A stretch of 47,761 nt of DNA from Streptomyces longispororuber (GTDB lineage: Bacteria > Actinomycetota > Actinomycetes > Streptomycetales > Streptomycetaceae), in the NCBI RefSeq assembly GCF_024448165.1, contig NZ_JAMOLN010000052.1:1-47761 (forward strand). The letters run 5' to 3'. Positions 8,237 to 16,346 of the stretch are shown one piece after another (position 1 is the first letter of the stretch; each line of letters opens with the position of its first letter). Position numbers and translations under genes: made by a program. A model generated the notes under the pieces. The model was not told where the DNA came from. It worked only from the letters and a program-made list of their open reading frames with translations, and searched no databases.

Positions 8237-8895
8237 CCGAGCAACCCCTGCGCGTCGTCCTCGCCGACGACGAGCGCATGGTCCGCACCGCACTGCGCGC
8301 CATCCTGTCCGCCGAGCCCGACATCGACGTCGTGGGCGAGGCGGCGACCGGCGCCGAGGCGGTCTCCGTGGTGCGGGAGCTGCGGCCCGACGTGGTCCTC
8401 ATGGACGTACGGATGCCGGAGGTGGACGGGATCCGGGCGACCGAGCAGATCCTGCGCGGCGCGGCGGAGGGCGCGCCGCGCATCGTCGTCGTCACCACCT
8501 TCGAGAACGACGCGTACGTGTACGAGGCGCTGCGCGCGGGAGCGGCCGGGTTCCTGCTGAAGCGGGCCGACGCCGACGCGCTGGTGGGGGCGGTGCGGCT
8601 GGTGGCGCGCAGCGACAGCCTGCTCTTCCCGGCCGCCGTGCGGGCGCTGGCCGCGGAGCACGCCACGCGGCAGGCCGTCGCGCCCTGGGTGGCGCGGCTC
8701 ACCGGGCGGGAGAGCGACGTGCTGCGGCTGATGGCGGCCGGGCTGACGAACGCGGAGATCGCCGGCCGGATCGGGGTGGGCGCCGCCACGGTGAAGACGC
8801 ACGTGGCGGCGGTGCTCGCGAAGACCGGGGCGCGGGACCGTACCCAGGCGGTGATCGCCGCGTACGAGGGCGGCTTCCTGCGGCGGGACGCGTGA
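8233..8895 (+). CDS. LuxR-family (NarL-type) response regulator
   Basis: 220 residues. The receiver domain (about 5-120) has the acidic pair D12/D13, phosphoacceptor D58 in VVLMDVRMP and Lys in LLKRADAD. The C-terminal LuxR helix-turn-helix (about 150-212) reads LTGRESDVLRLMAAGLTN onward to GAATVKTH. The GTG start overlaps the kinase stop as GTGA; AAAGGA lies about 11 bases upstream. It forms a two-component system with the preceding kinase; targets are unknown, though the penicillin-binding protein gene 65 bp downstream is an obvious candidate. Confidence 0.94.
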   Translation: MTEQPLRVVLADDERMVRTALRAILSAEPDIDVVGEAATGAEAVSVVRELRPDVVLMDVRMPEVDGIRATEQILRGAAEGAPRIVVVTTFENDAYVYEALRAGAAGFLLKRADADALVGAVRLVARSDSLLFPAAVRALAAEHATRQAVAPWVARLTGRESDVLRLMAAGLTNAEIAGRIGVGAATVKTHVAAVLAKTGARDRTQAVIAAYEGGFLRRDA

Positions 8896-8960
8896 GAGAT
8901 TTCTGAGAAAAGCAGGACCATCGGAACGAATCGATCGGCTTCGCTCGTCTTCTGTGCGGG

Positions 8961-10421
8961 ATGAACAAGACGATCAGGCGCGCCTCGGTCTTCACGCTGC
9001 TGCTCATACTCGCCCTGCTGGTCAGGGCGACCTGGGTGCAGTTCTACGACGGCCAGGCCCTCGCGGACAACGACAAGAACCGGCGGAAGACGATCGCGCA
9101 GTACGCGTATCCGCTGGGCGACATCATCGTGGGCGGAAAGGCGGTGACCGGCTCGGCGAGAACGGGAGGCAGCAGTGACCTCGCGTACAAGCGGACCTAT
9201 GAGGACGGCTCGCTGTACGCGGCGGTGACCGGCTACACGTCGCAGGTGTACGGCGCGACGCAGCTGGAGTCGATCTACCAGGGGGTGCTCGACGGCACCG
9301 ACGTCCGGCTGAAGAACCCCCTGGACACGCTCACGAACAAGCGCGCCGACCCCGGTGACGTGGTCACGACGATCGACCCTGCCGTGCAGAAGGCCGCGTA
9401 CAAGGCGCTCGGCGACAAGAAGGGCGCCGCCGTCGCGATCGACCCGGACACCGGGAAGATCCTCGGCATGGTGTCGACGCCCTCGTACGACCCGTCGAAG
9501 ATCAGCGGTTCGGGCGCGTCGGACGCGAAGGCGTGGAAGGCGCTGGCCGACGACGAGGACTCGCCGACCACGAACCGGGCGCTGAAGCAGGCGCTGCCGC
9601 CGGGCTCCACGTTCAAGCTGGTGGTCGCCGCGGCCGCGCTGGAGGACGGCCTGTACGGGTCGGTCGACGAGAAGACCGACTCGCCGAACCCGTACCTGCT
9701 GCCGGGGACCAGCACGTACCTGAAGAACGAGAGCGCGAGCGCGCCCTGCGAGGACGCGACCATCCGGACCGCGCTGCAGTACTCCTGCAACAACGTCTTC
9801 GGGAAGCTGGCCGTCACCCTCGGGCAGGACAAGGTCAGGGCGATGGCCGAGAAGTTCGGGTTCGACGACGCGAAGCTGGACGTGCCCGTGCGGGCCGCCG
9901 AGAGCGTGTACCCGTCCGGCATGGACAAGGCGCAGACCGGGCTCTCCGGCATCGGCCAGTTCGACGTCACGGCCACGCCGCTGCAGATCGCCATGGTCTC
10001 CGCGACCATCGCCAACGGCGGGAAGCTCGCCTCGCCCCACATGGTGTCCGAGGTGACCGACGCCGACGGCGACGCGATCACCAGCTACCCGGACTCCGAC
10101 GACTCCCGGGTGGTGAGCGAGTCGACCGCGTCGCAGCTGCAGTCGGCGATGGAGACGGTGGTGTCGAAGGGCACCGGTACGAACGCGCAGATCCCGGGGG
10201 CGACGGTCGGCGGCAAGACGGGCACGGCCCAGCACGGCGAGAACAACAGCCAGACGCCGTACGCCTGGTTCACGTCCTACGCGAAGGACGACTCGACCGG
10301 GAAGAAGGTCGCCGTCGCCGTGCTCGTGGAGCAGTCCGACGCCGCACGCTCCGAGGTGAGCGGGAACGGGCTGGCGGCGCCGATCGCGAAGGCGATGATG
10401 GCCGCCGCCCTCGCCGGATAG
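8961..10421 (+). CDS. Class B penicillin-binding protein (D,D-transpeptidase)
   Basis: 486 residues: a short cytoplasmic tail, one signal anchor (about 8-24), an N-terminal module and a transpeptidase domain with all three active-site motifs: STFK (S216-K219), SCN (S275-N277) and KTG (K419-G421). This is the PbpA-like group that cross-links peptidoglycan during polar growth or sporulation; actinomycetes have several paralogues, so I give no symbol. The ATG lacks a strong ribosome site. Its stop is four bases from the stop of the convergent gene, with no room for a terminator. Confidence 0.92.
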   Translation: MNKTIRRASVFTLLLILALLVRATWVQFYDGQALADNDKNRRKTIAQYAYPLGDIIVGGKAVTGSARTGGSSDLAYKRTYEDGSLYAAVTGYTSQVYGATQLESIYQGVLDGTDVRLKNPLDTLTNKRADPGDVVTTIDPAVQKAAYKALGDKKGAAVAIDPDTGKILGMVSTPSYDPSKISGSGASDAKAWKALADDEDSPTTNRALKQALPPGSTFKLVVAAAALEDGLYGSVDEKTDSPNPYLLPGTSTYLKNESASAPCEDATIRTALQYSCNNVFGKLAVTLGQDKVRAMAEKFGFDDAKLDVPVRAAESVYPSGMDKAQTGLSGIGQFDVTATPLQIAMVSATIANGGKLASPHMVSEVTDADGDAITSYPDSDDSRVVSESTASQLQSAMETVVSKGTGTNAQIPGATVGGKTGTAQHGENNSQTPYAWFTSYAKDDSTGKKVAVAVLVEQSDAARSEVSGNGLAAPIAKAMMAAALAG

Positions 10422-10425
10422 CCGC

Positions 10426-10962
10426 TCAGCGGCGGCGCGACCACCACGGACGCCGCTTCCGCTCCCGCACCGGTTCCGCGGGAGCGGGCGGCGGCGCCTT
10501 GGGGCGCTTGTACCAGGCGTACACGACCCAGGTGCCGCACGGCTCCCAGCCGTCGTGGGCCAGCTCCGCGTCGCGTGCGCCGCGGTCACCGGGCACGACG
10601 TCGCGGCGGTACTCCCAGTACCGGGGGCGCTCGGGGTTGCGGCGGCTGACGAAGCGGCCGAGCGCGTCGATGTCCTCGACCTCCCAGCCGTCGTCGCCGA
10701 AGCGGTCGAGCAGGGCCTGGTCGGCATAGGTGTCCGCGGACCAGCGCCAGCTCTCGAAGCGTTCGTCCGCCGTCGCCTGCCCGGGGGCCAGCCGGCGAGC
10801 GAGTTCGGCCGCCGGGCCGAAGGCGCCGGCCGGGTCCGCCGGCCCCGGTCCGCCGTGGTGCGCCCCGAGTTCGGCGACGGTCGCCGCGGCGTGCTCGGGC
10901 GGCAGGCCGCGCGTGCGCAGGAGCCGGGCCAGCTCGTCCCAGTACGCCGCGTGGGCCGTCAT
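10426..10962 (-). CDS. Hypothetical protein, Trp/Arg-rich C-terminal region
   Basis: 178 residues, soluble, starting behind a good GGAGGGG site. The first about 70 residues look like a small helical domain (AYWDELARLLRTRGLPPEHA). Residues 70-140 contain paired aromatic motifs (FESWRWSADTYAD, DGWEVEDIDALGRF, RYWEYRRD, DGWEPCGTWVVYAW). The C-terminus is Pro then Arg-rich (KRRPWWSRRR). I do not recognise the family with confidence; the repeated GWE signatures resemble small DUF2812/DUF4177-like domains. It is divergent from the ECF sigma gene downstream in the plus direction. Confidence 0.7.
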   Translation of the reverse strand: MTAHAAYWDELARLLRTRGLPPEHAAATVAELGAHHGGPGPADPAGAFGPAAELARRLAPGQATADERFESWRWSADTYADQALLDRFGDDGWEVEDIDALGRFVSRRNPERPRYWEYRRDVVPGDRGARDAELAHDGWEPCGTWVVYAWYKRPKAPPPAPAEPVRERKRRPWWSRRR

Positions 10963-11030
10963 CCCGTGCCCCTCCTCGTGTTCCGCGTGCGATGTGCGTC
11001 CCCCACATTTTCCCCTGCGGCGGAGTGGCC

Positions 11031-11053
11031 GGAACGGGACGCTCCGAGATGTC
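11031..11053 (+). promoter_or_regulatory. Candidate ECF-type promoter upstream of the sigma gene
   Basis: GGAAC (11031-11035), 15 bases, then GTC (11051-11053). This is the layout of SigE-class ECF promoters in streptomycetes. It would give a leader of roughly 80 bases for the sigma gene at 11142. Confidence 0.35.
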
Positions 11054-11141
11054 CGGTATCACGGACGCCCTTCGAACCGTCGTACGGAACGCTGGTACTC
11101 TCTCGCATCCCGTCGGGCCGCACAGTGAGGGAGGGATCAGC

Positions 11142-11732
11142 GTGGGCACCGTCGTGGACGACGCCTCCTCCGCCGAGTTCCATGCCTTCTTCGAACGGCA
11201 TCACGCCGAACTCGCCCGCCTCGCCCACCTGTTGACGGGCGAGCCGGACGCCGCCGACGATCTCGCGGCCGATGCGCTGCTCGCGCTCTGGCACCGCTGG
11301 GACCGGGTCAGGGCGGCCGAACACCCCGTCGCGTACGCGCGCGGCGTCGTCGCCAATCTCGCCCGCACCCGGATCCGCAGCGCGGTCCGCGAACGGCGCC
11401 GGGTCGCCCTGTTCTGGTCGGGGCGCCAGGAGCGCACCGAGGGACCGGACGTCCCGGCGGTCGTCGACGTCCAGGGCGCGCTGCGGGAACTTCCGTTCCG
11501 CAAAAGGGCCTGTGTGGTGCTGCGGCACGCCTTCGACCTGTCGGAGAAGGACACGGCGCTCACCCTCGGGATCTCGGTCGGTACGGTGAAGAGCCAGACG
11601 TCGAAGGGCCTGGCCGAACTGGAACGCCGACTCGGCCAGGCCTTCGGTCCTGGCGGGGTGAACGAGCGGACGCCCCGGCGCGTACCCGCGGTGGGCGCGC
11701 GGATCGACGCCACGGAAGGAGGCGGGCGATGA
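11142..11732 (+). CDS. SigE-family ECF sigma factor
   Basis: 196 residues from GTG 11142, chosen because GGAGGG lies just upstream and an earlier in-frame ATG would start inside low-quality sequence. Region 2 runs about residues 8-80 (FFERHHAELARLAHLL, ADDLAADALLALWHRW). Region 4 runs about 110-170 (LPFRKRACVVLRHAFD, TALTLGISVGTVKSQTSKG). This is the TIGR02983-like SigE family of actinomycetes. The stop overlaps the next gene (ATGA), a membrane-anchored protein in the position of an anti-sigma factor. The PL3 lyase gene beyond carries an ECF-like promoter, so it is a plausible target. Confidence 0.92.
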   Translation: MGTVVDDASSAEFHAFFERHHAELARLAHLLTGEPDAADDLAADALLALWHRWDRVRAAEHPVAYARGVVANLARTRIRSAVRERRRVALFWSGRQERTEGPDVPAVVDVQGALRELPFRKRACVVLRHAFDLSEKDTALTLGISVGTVKSQTSKGLAELERRLGQAFGPGGVNERTPRRVPAVGARIDATEGGGR

Positions 11733-12565
11733 GCGACGACCTGCACCAGCAGCTGCGCGAGGCGGCCGACGCGCACCGTCCCGACCGTGCGCGGATGCTC
11801 GCCCGCATCGAACGCGGTATGTCCGAGGCGCCCGGATCGCGCGACGTCCCGCCCGAGCGGCACGGACCGGCCGTCGGCTGGGTGCGGATCGCCGGGGTCA
11901 CCGCCGGGGTCGCGGGCGTGCTCGCCGTGGGCGGGTTCGCGGTCGGCGCGGCGCTGCGCCCGGACGAGGCCCCGCAGCAGAAGGTCGCCGTGTCACCGAC
12001 GCCCACCCCGTCGCCGTACGCCACCTCGCGCGCGCCCCGGCCGTCCGCGTCGTCGGACCGGGGAACCCCGTCGGCACCCGCCACCGCGCCGGACCGCTCC
12101 GCCTCCGCGCCCGCGAAGCCGTCGGCGAGCTCCGGCGCCGACGACCACGAGCACCCGGCGCCGACCGCCCCTGACACCTCCGACGGGCCGCTGTGGTCGG
12201 ACGGCTCCGTCGACCGGGGGTCCAACGACTACTGGGCGCAGAGCAACGTCACCTTCAAGTCGAAGGAGCAACTCTCCACGCTGACCGTGGAGTTGAGGAT
12301 CGCCCAGACCGGGAAGGTGGCCGACACGGGCAACTGGCGCTCGCTGCCCGCCGAGGACTTCGACGTGTCCGTCGCCGAGCGGGACGGCTTCCTGGTGTAC
12401 CGCTGGGTGCTGAAGCCCGGCCGGACGGTGCCGGCCGGCGAGTACGTGTTCGCGGGCCAGTACGACCACGCCTCCGGCGGACGGGACGCGGCCGACGACG
12501 CGTACGCGGTGTCGGCGCGCACAGATGCCGGTGAACGGGCCGCCGTGGGCGGGGACTTCGCGTAG
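11729..12565 (+). CDS. Membrane-anchored protein paired with the sigma factor (putative anti-sigma factor)
   Basis: 278 residues: a short cytoplasmic N-terminus (1-48) with a helical stretch like those of small anti-sigma domains, one membrane span (about 50-72), a Ser/Pro/Ala-rich extracellular linker (about 82-150), and an outer domain (about 150-270) rich in beta strands and aromatic residues. There is no zinc (HxxxCxxC) motif. The topology and the four-base overlap with the sigma gene argue for a transmembrane sensor/anti-sigma protein whose outer domain could read a polysaccharide or wall cue; that function is inferred. Confidence 0.7.
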   Translation: MSDDLHQQLREAADAHRPDRARMLARIERGMSEAPGSRDVPPERHGPAVGWVRIAGVTAGVAGVLAVGGFAVGAALRPDEAPQQKVAVSPTPTPSPYATSRAPRPSASSDRGTPSAPATAPDRSASAPAKPSASSGADDHEHPAPTAPDTSDGPLWSDGSVDRGSNDYWAQSNVTFKSKEQLSTLTVELRIAQTGKVADTGNWRSLPAEDFDVSVAERDGFLVYRWVLKPGRTVPAGEYVFAGQYDHASGGRDAADDAYAVSARTDAGERAAVGGDFA

Positions 12566-12588
12566 CCCCGAAAGTGCGGCGGCCGGGC

Positions 12589-12617
12589 GGCAACCCTTCC
12601 GCGCGGCACGGCGACTA
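12589..12617 (+). promoter_or_regulatory. ECF-like promoter at the start of the PL3 lyase gene
   Basis: GGCAACC (12589-12595) and CGACTA (12612-12617) are separated by 16 bases. Six bases separate the -10 from the ATG at 12624, so transcription would begin at or next to the start codon, giving a leaderless mRNA. This explains why the gene has no usefully spaced ribosome site. Confidence 0.5.
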
Positions 12618-12623
12618 GGGGGC

Positions 12624-13457
12624 ATGACCAAGAAAGCCAACCAACCCCCACGTCACCGCCGCCGCGCCACCAGGGGCCGCGTCACCATCGGCGCCCTGGC
12701 CGCGCTCGCGCTCACCGGCGGCGCCCTCGCCACGAGCGGCATGCTCAGCACCGCGGGCGCCGCGACCGCCTGGCCGGAGGCCAAGGGCACCCAGGCCGTG
12801 AGCAGCACGATCTCGGTGTCGGGCACGCTCGACGGCGGCTACAAGCGGTACTACGGCTCCGGCGACCTCGGCGGCGACGGCCAGGACGAGGGCCAGGACC
12901 CGATCTTCGAACTGAAGGACGGCGCCACCCTCAAGAACGTCATCATCGGCTCCCCCGCCGCCGACGGCGTGCACTGCGCGGGCAGTTGCACGCTGCAGAA
13001 CGTCTGGTGGGAGGACGTCGGCGAGGACGCCGCCACCTTCAAGGGCAAGTCGACGTCGTCGGTCTACACGGTGTACGGCGGCGGCGCGAAGTCGGCCTCC
13101 GACAAGGTGTTCCAGTTCAACGGCGCCGGCAAGCTCGTCGTGACCAAGTTCCAGGTGTCGAACTTCGGCAAGCTGGTCCGCTCCTGCGGCAACTGCTCGA
13201 CCCAGTACAAGAACCGCAACATCATCGTCAACGACGTGGACGTGACCTCGCCGGGCAAGTCCATCGTCGGCATCAACTCCAACTACGGCGACACCGCGGC
13301 GCTGCGCAACATCCGCATCCACGGCGACAGCAGCAAGAAGATCAAGCCGTGCGTCCGGTACGAGGGGAACAACACCGGCGCCGAGCCCAAGGAGGTCGGC
13401 AGCGGCCCCGACGGCACGTACTGCCAGTACACCGCGTCCGACCTGAGTTACGACTAG
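12624..13457 (+). CDS. Secreted pectate lyase, polysaccharide lyase family 3
   Basis: 277 residues. A long basic signal peptide (about 1-47, cleavage near GAATAWPEA) precedes a single PL3 parallel beta-helix domain. Family marks: DGATLKNVIIG, ADGVHCAGSCTLQNVWWEDVGEDAATF, and the NCSTQYKNRNIIVNDV segment with basic catalytic candidates. It would cleave polygalacturonate outside the cell by beta-elimination, with calcium. The gene follows the ECF sigma/anti-sigma pair by 58 bp and has its own ECF-like promoter abutting the ATG. The nearest G-rich stretch (AGGGGG) is too close to the start to act as a ribosome site. Confidence 0.93.
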   Translation: MTKKANQPPRHRRRATRGRVTIGALAALALTGGALATSGMLSTAGAATAWPEAKGTQAVSSTISVSGTLDGGYKRYYGSGDLGGDGQDEGQDPIFELKDGATLKNVIIGSPAADGVHCAGSCTLQNVWWEDVGEDAATFKGKSTSSVYTVYGGGAKSASDKVFQFNGAGKLVVTKFQVSNFGKLVRSCGNCSTQYKNRNIIVNDVDVTSPGKSIVGINSNYGDTAALRNIRIHGDSSKKIKPCVRYEGNNTGAEPKEVGSGPDGTYCQYTASDLSYD

Positions 13458-13487
13458 ATCGCTGATCCCGGGCCACTCGGAACCGAG

Positions 13488-13519
13488 ACGCCCCCGCCGG
13501 TGGGACCCGGCGGGGGCGT
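13488..13519. terminator. Bidirectional terminator between lyase and phosphatase genes
   Basis: A perfect 13-bp stem (ACGCCCCCGCCGG at 13488-13500, complement at 13507-13519) with a six-base loop, between two convergent genes whose stops lie at 13457 and 13527. Confidence 0.85.
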
Positions 13520-13526
13520 TCTCCCG

Positions 13527-14321
13527 TCAGCTGACGTAGTACGTCGGGTTGGGGAACTTGTACGTGCGGTCGGCGTGGCCGCCCTCCAGGTCGGAGTACT
13601 GGTCGCCGAAGTTGCCGACGATGTCGTGGCCGAGGGACTCGATGTGCTTGCGGGTGCCCGCCTTGTACTGGACCGTGGTGCAGTTCCAGGCGGCGGGGGT
13701 GGCGCACGAGCTCAGGTAGGCGGGCGGGTTGGCCTTGTCCTTGAGGAAGACGTGGCCGGCGTCGAGGTTGACGTCGATGCCGACCTTCTTGAGGTTCTCC
13801 ACGGCGGCCGCGCGCTGCGACTCGCCGAGTCCCGAGTTGTAGAAGACCTCGACGCCCTTCGACTCGGCGTAGGCGATGAGCTCGGGGGTGCCGAACACGG
13901 CGGGCCGGTCGGCCTTGTTGACGTACTCCTTCCAACTGGCGTCGTTGTAGACGTAGTTGGTCTTCTTCTCGTAGTCGAGGCTGAGCAGCAGCGTGTCGTC
14001 GATGTCGAAGACGACGGCGGGCCGGTCGCCCTTGCCGTGGTACTTCTTCGCGGCCTTGGCGATCTGCTTCCTGGCGCCGGCCTGGACCCGGGCGAGGTCC
14101 TGCGCGTACTGACTGTCGGCCGAGGCCTGCCAGACGCCGTCGGCGTCCTGGGTGGCCCCGTAGTAGGAGTCGATCTCCTTCACCAGGAGGCCGATGTTGT
14201 GGGGTTCGGCGGTGCTGTGACCAGTGGTGGGACCCGCGTCGGCGGAGCCGACGACGGCGAGCCCCGAGAGGGCGAGGGCGGCGACCGTCGCGGTGGCGGC
14301 GGCGAGGTGGCGCTTGCGCAT
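13527..14321 (-). CDS. Secreted HAD-superfamily acid phosphatase (class B/IIIB-like)
   Basis: 264 residues with an Ala-rich signal peptide (about 1-29). The HAD motif I is VVFDIDDTLL, with nucleophile D106 and D108; later YNSGLGES takes the place of motif II, and the GNFGDQYSDLEGG stretch is motif IV. The family (plant acid phosphatase/class B type) removes phosphate from organic esters outside the cell. About 155 bp upstream on the same strand is a three-unit PHO box, so expression under phosphate limitation through PhoP is likely. It is monocistronic. Confidence 0.9.
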   Translation of the reverse strand: MRKRHLAAATATVAALALSGLAVVGSADAGPTTGHSTAEPHNIGLLVKEIDSYYGATQDADGVWQASADSQYAQDLARVQAGARKQIAKAAKKYHGKGDRPAVVFDIDDTLLLSLDYEKKTNYVYNDASWKEYVNKADRPAVFGTPELIAYAESKGVEVFYNSGLGESQRAAAVENLKKVGIDVNLDAGHVFLKDKANPPAYLSSCATPAAWNCTTVQYKAGTRKHIESLGHDIVGNFGDQYSDLEGGHADRTYKFPNPTYYVS

Positions 14322-14361
14322 CGGTGACGTGATCCGAATCTGGCCGTGGGGCCGTCGGGGA

Positions 14362-14385
14362 CAGGAACTCCCTAGAGGGTTCCTG
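14362..14385 (-). promoter_or_regulatory. Leader hairpin of the acid phosphatase gene
   Basis: CAGGAAC-T-CC and GGTTCCTG arms around CTAGAG form a nine-base-pair stem with one bulged base, 41 bp upstream of the phosphatase start. It may be a leader structure or an operator; nothing further can be said. Confidence 0.3.
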
Positions 14386-14475
14386 CAGGTTGCGGCATGT
14401 CTACGCGCATCACATCAGCTGTGCGGCACCCTTTACCCGATCGATACCGATGGTGCGGCAATCACGGCCATTGCC

Positions 14476-14508
14476 CAGGTCTGAACCTCGCTTGACCTGG
14501 TGTTGAAC
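14476..14508 (-). promoter_or_regulatory. PHO box (three 11-bp PhoP direct-repeat units)
   Basis: Read on the minus strand, GTTCAACACCA, GGTCAAGCGAG and GTTCAGACCTG follow one another without gaps. Each begins G(T/G)TCA, the conserved core of streptomycete PhoP direct-repeat units of exactly 11 bp. The orientation matches the acid phosphatase gene at 14321. Confidence 0.7.
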
Positions 14509-14573
14509 CCGGCCATCTAAGGTCAGCAGCACACGCACGAACCAGCCGGAGAATCAGCGAGGACGAGACCACC

Positions 14574-14834
14574 GTGACTGCCGGAACCACCTTCGCCGCC
14601 GCGGGTCACGGGCCGTCGCCCGTGATTCTGGGCGCCTTTCTGCTCGGTGGACTCGTGGCGGTCTGGACCGGTGTGAACTGGGCGCTCGATCTCCGCGGGA
14701 TCAGCACCCGGCGGGGTGCCGCGGCGCCCACGGTGTTCGCGCGGCCCGGCTATCTCCGCCTGCTGGGCGCGCTGATGGCGGTCGCGGGACTGCTGCTGAT
14801 CCTCGTGGCGTACGCCCTGTGGCACCTGGGATGA
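14574..14834 (+). CDS. Small two-span membrane protein, unknown function
   Basis: 86 residues with two hydrophobic segments (about 16-38 and 62-82) separated by a basic loop, so probably both ends face the same side. The GTG start is behind GAGGA. No family was recognised. It stands alone between the PHO-box region and the convergent PL1 gene; the PHO box is in the wrong orientation for it but close enough (66 bp) to affect it. Confidence 0.65.
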   Translation: MTAGTTFAAAGHGPSPVILGAFLLGGLVAVWTGVNWALDLRGISTRRGAAAPTVFARPGYLRLLGALMAVAGLLLILVAYALWHLG

Positions 14835-14877
14835 GGCGGCGCGGGGCACTCCCCCGCCCCGGCCGCCTCCGGGTCGT

Positions 14878-16182
14878 TCAGCGGCGGGGGCCCGCGTGGT
14901 GGGTGACGTACGCGGTGACGGCCGGTGCGGTGGGCCGCAACCGGTAGGCGTAGCCGGGGAGTCGGCGCGGGTTCCAGCCGGTGTCGGGGGTGTAGCCGGG
15001 GCCGATGGCGGCGGCCGCCCGGGCGTCGAGGTGGGCGGGGCGGCCGTCGATCCAGGAGCCGTCGTCGTGGAAGGCGGTGCCGCCGTAGGCGCCGACGACG
15101 GTCGGGGCGCCGTCCCCCGGCTCGTACGCGAAGACGTTGCGTTCGCTGACGACGGCGGATTCGACGCCGACGCCGAGCGCGTACTCGGGGCGGGCGCCGG
15201 TGTAGAGGTTGTTGTAGGCGTGCACCTGGCCGAAGCGGACGCGGGGGGCGCGCTGCACGATGTCGTGGAACCAGTTCCGGGCGAAGGTGATCTTCAGTTT
15301 GCCGCGGTCGCGGTCGCCGCGGCTGTCGCCCGAGCCGATGAGCAGCGCCTTGTCGTGGTCGGTGAAGCGGCTGTCGGCGACGGTGATGAAGTTCGAGCCG
15401 TCCTCGATGTCGAGGAGTCCGTCGTGGCGCTGGACGGGCTTGCCGTGGAAGCCGGTGGGGGCCTTGGAGTCGGGGTGGCGGCCGTCGGTGAAGGTGCAGT
15501 GCTCGACGAGGATGCGGCTGCCGGTGACGACGGTCATCGCGTCGAAGCGGGCGTTCCAGTTGCCGCTCGCGCCGTCGTCGGGCGACCAGGTGGTGAAGTG
15601 GTCGACGGGCGCCTCCAGTTGGAGGTCGCGGACGACGATGTTGGTGCCGGTGTTGACGGTGAGGAAGACGCCGAGGAGGCGGGCCCCGTGGACGCCTTCG
15701 AGGGTGGTGTTGGCCGGGACCGTCAGCTGGATCTGGAGCTTCTGCCGGTTGGAGCCGGTCTGGCGCAGCTGGCGCTGCTGCTTGCAGTCGTCGTACCGGG
15801 TGTCGGACCATTCGGCTCCGTCGGGGCCGAAGCACGCCATGTACCGGGTCCGGTCGTAGCCGGGAGCGTAGTCCTGTTCCCCGAGCAGCCGGCCGCTGCC
15901 GTCGTCGGCCTCGGCGCCGTCGATGTCGACGGCGACCCGGATGATCTTGGGTGCGGTGGGTGCGCCGTGGTTGGCGAGGGCCTCCTTGAGTTCGGCGCGG
16001 GTGCGCACCGTCCATACGGAGGCGGGGTCGGCGCCGGCGCCGCCGGTGACGGTGCCGCCGTCGGCGCCGGCCCAGCCCTCGACGGACGGGACGGGTTCGG
16101 ATGCGGGTGCCGGGGCGGCGGCGGGCAGCAGGAGGGTCGCGGCGACGGCCGCGAGGGCGGCGGGGATGGTTCGACGAAACAT
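14878..16182 (-). CDS. Secreted pectate lyase, family PL1 (first of three)
   Basis: 434 residues with a signal peptide (about 1-28). The N-terminal GGTVTGGAGADP leads into the PL1 beta-helix (about 50-370). Visible PL1 marks are the coil VPANTTLEGVHGARLLGV, calcium-site acids in HDGLLDIEDGSNF, the SRFTDHDKALLIGS strand and the catalytic Arg region QRAPRVRFGQVHAYNN. The usual vWiDH is reduced to ILVEHCTF. It should cleave homogalacturonan or related pectin outside the cell. GAAAGGA lies upstream of the ATG. It is the distal member of the minus-strand pectin locus, 156 bp beyond the CE8 esterase. Confidence 0.92.
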   Translation of the reverse strand: MFRRTIPAALAAVAATLLLPAAAPAPASEPVPSVEGWAGADGGTVTGGAGADPASVWTVRTRAELKEALANHGAPTAPKIIRVAVDIDGAEADDGSGRLLGEQDYAPGYDRTRYMACFGPDGAEWSDTRYDDCKQQRQLRQTGSNRQKLQIQLTVPANTTLEGVHGARLLGVFLTVNTGTNIVVRDLQLEAPVDHFTTWSPDDGASGNWNARFDAMTVVTGSRILVEHCTFTDGRHPDSKAPTGFHGKPVQRHDGLLDIEDGSNFITVADSRFTDHDKALLIGSGDSRGDRDRGKLKITFARNWFHDIVQRAPRVRFGQVHAYNNLYTGARPEYALGVGVESAVVSERNVFAYEPGDGAPTVVGAYGGTAFHDDGSWIDGRPAHLDARAAAAIGPGYTPDTGWNPRRLPGYAYRLRPTAPAVTAYVTHHAGPRR

Positions 16183-16226
16183 GACGTGCGGGTCCTTTCG
16201 TCGGTGGGGGGTACGGACGGGTGGCC

Positions 16227-16346
16227 CTACAGGACGTCGTCCAGCCGGGCGAGGACCGCGTCCTGCACGGGGGCGGCGAAGAGGTCGAGGTGTTCCGCGG
16301 CGTCGGCTCCCGCCCCGAGGCGGCGGCGCCCGGTCGCCTCACGCAT
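16227..16346 (-). pseudogene. 39-codon reading frame overlapping the end of the CE8 gene, possible hydrolase relic
   Basis: The frame opens with an ATG inside the last codons of the CE8 gene and ends at 16227. Codon third positions are nearly all G or C, as in real genes here. Its second half (AEHLDLFAAPVQDAVLARL) resembles the extreme C-terminus of alpha/beta hydrolases, where the catalytic His sits in an HxDL(Y/F) motif. It may be the tail of a decayed esterase, or simply an out-of-frame product of GC-rich sequence. Confidence 0.25.

Noticed and set aside
8923..8949. SigE-type promoter for the penicillin-binding protein gene
   Set aside because: GGAAC and CGTC are 18 bases apart, too far for this promoter class, so no promoter is called.
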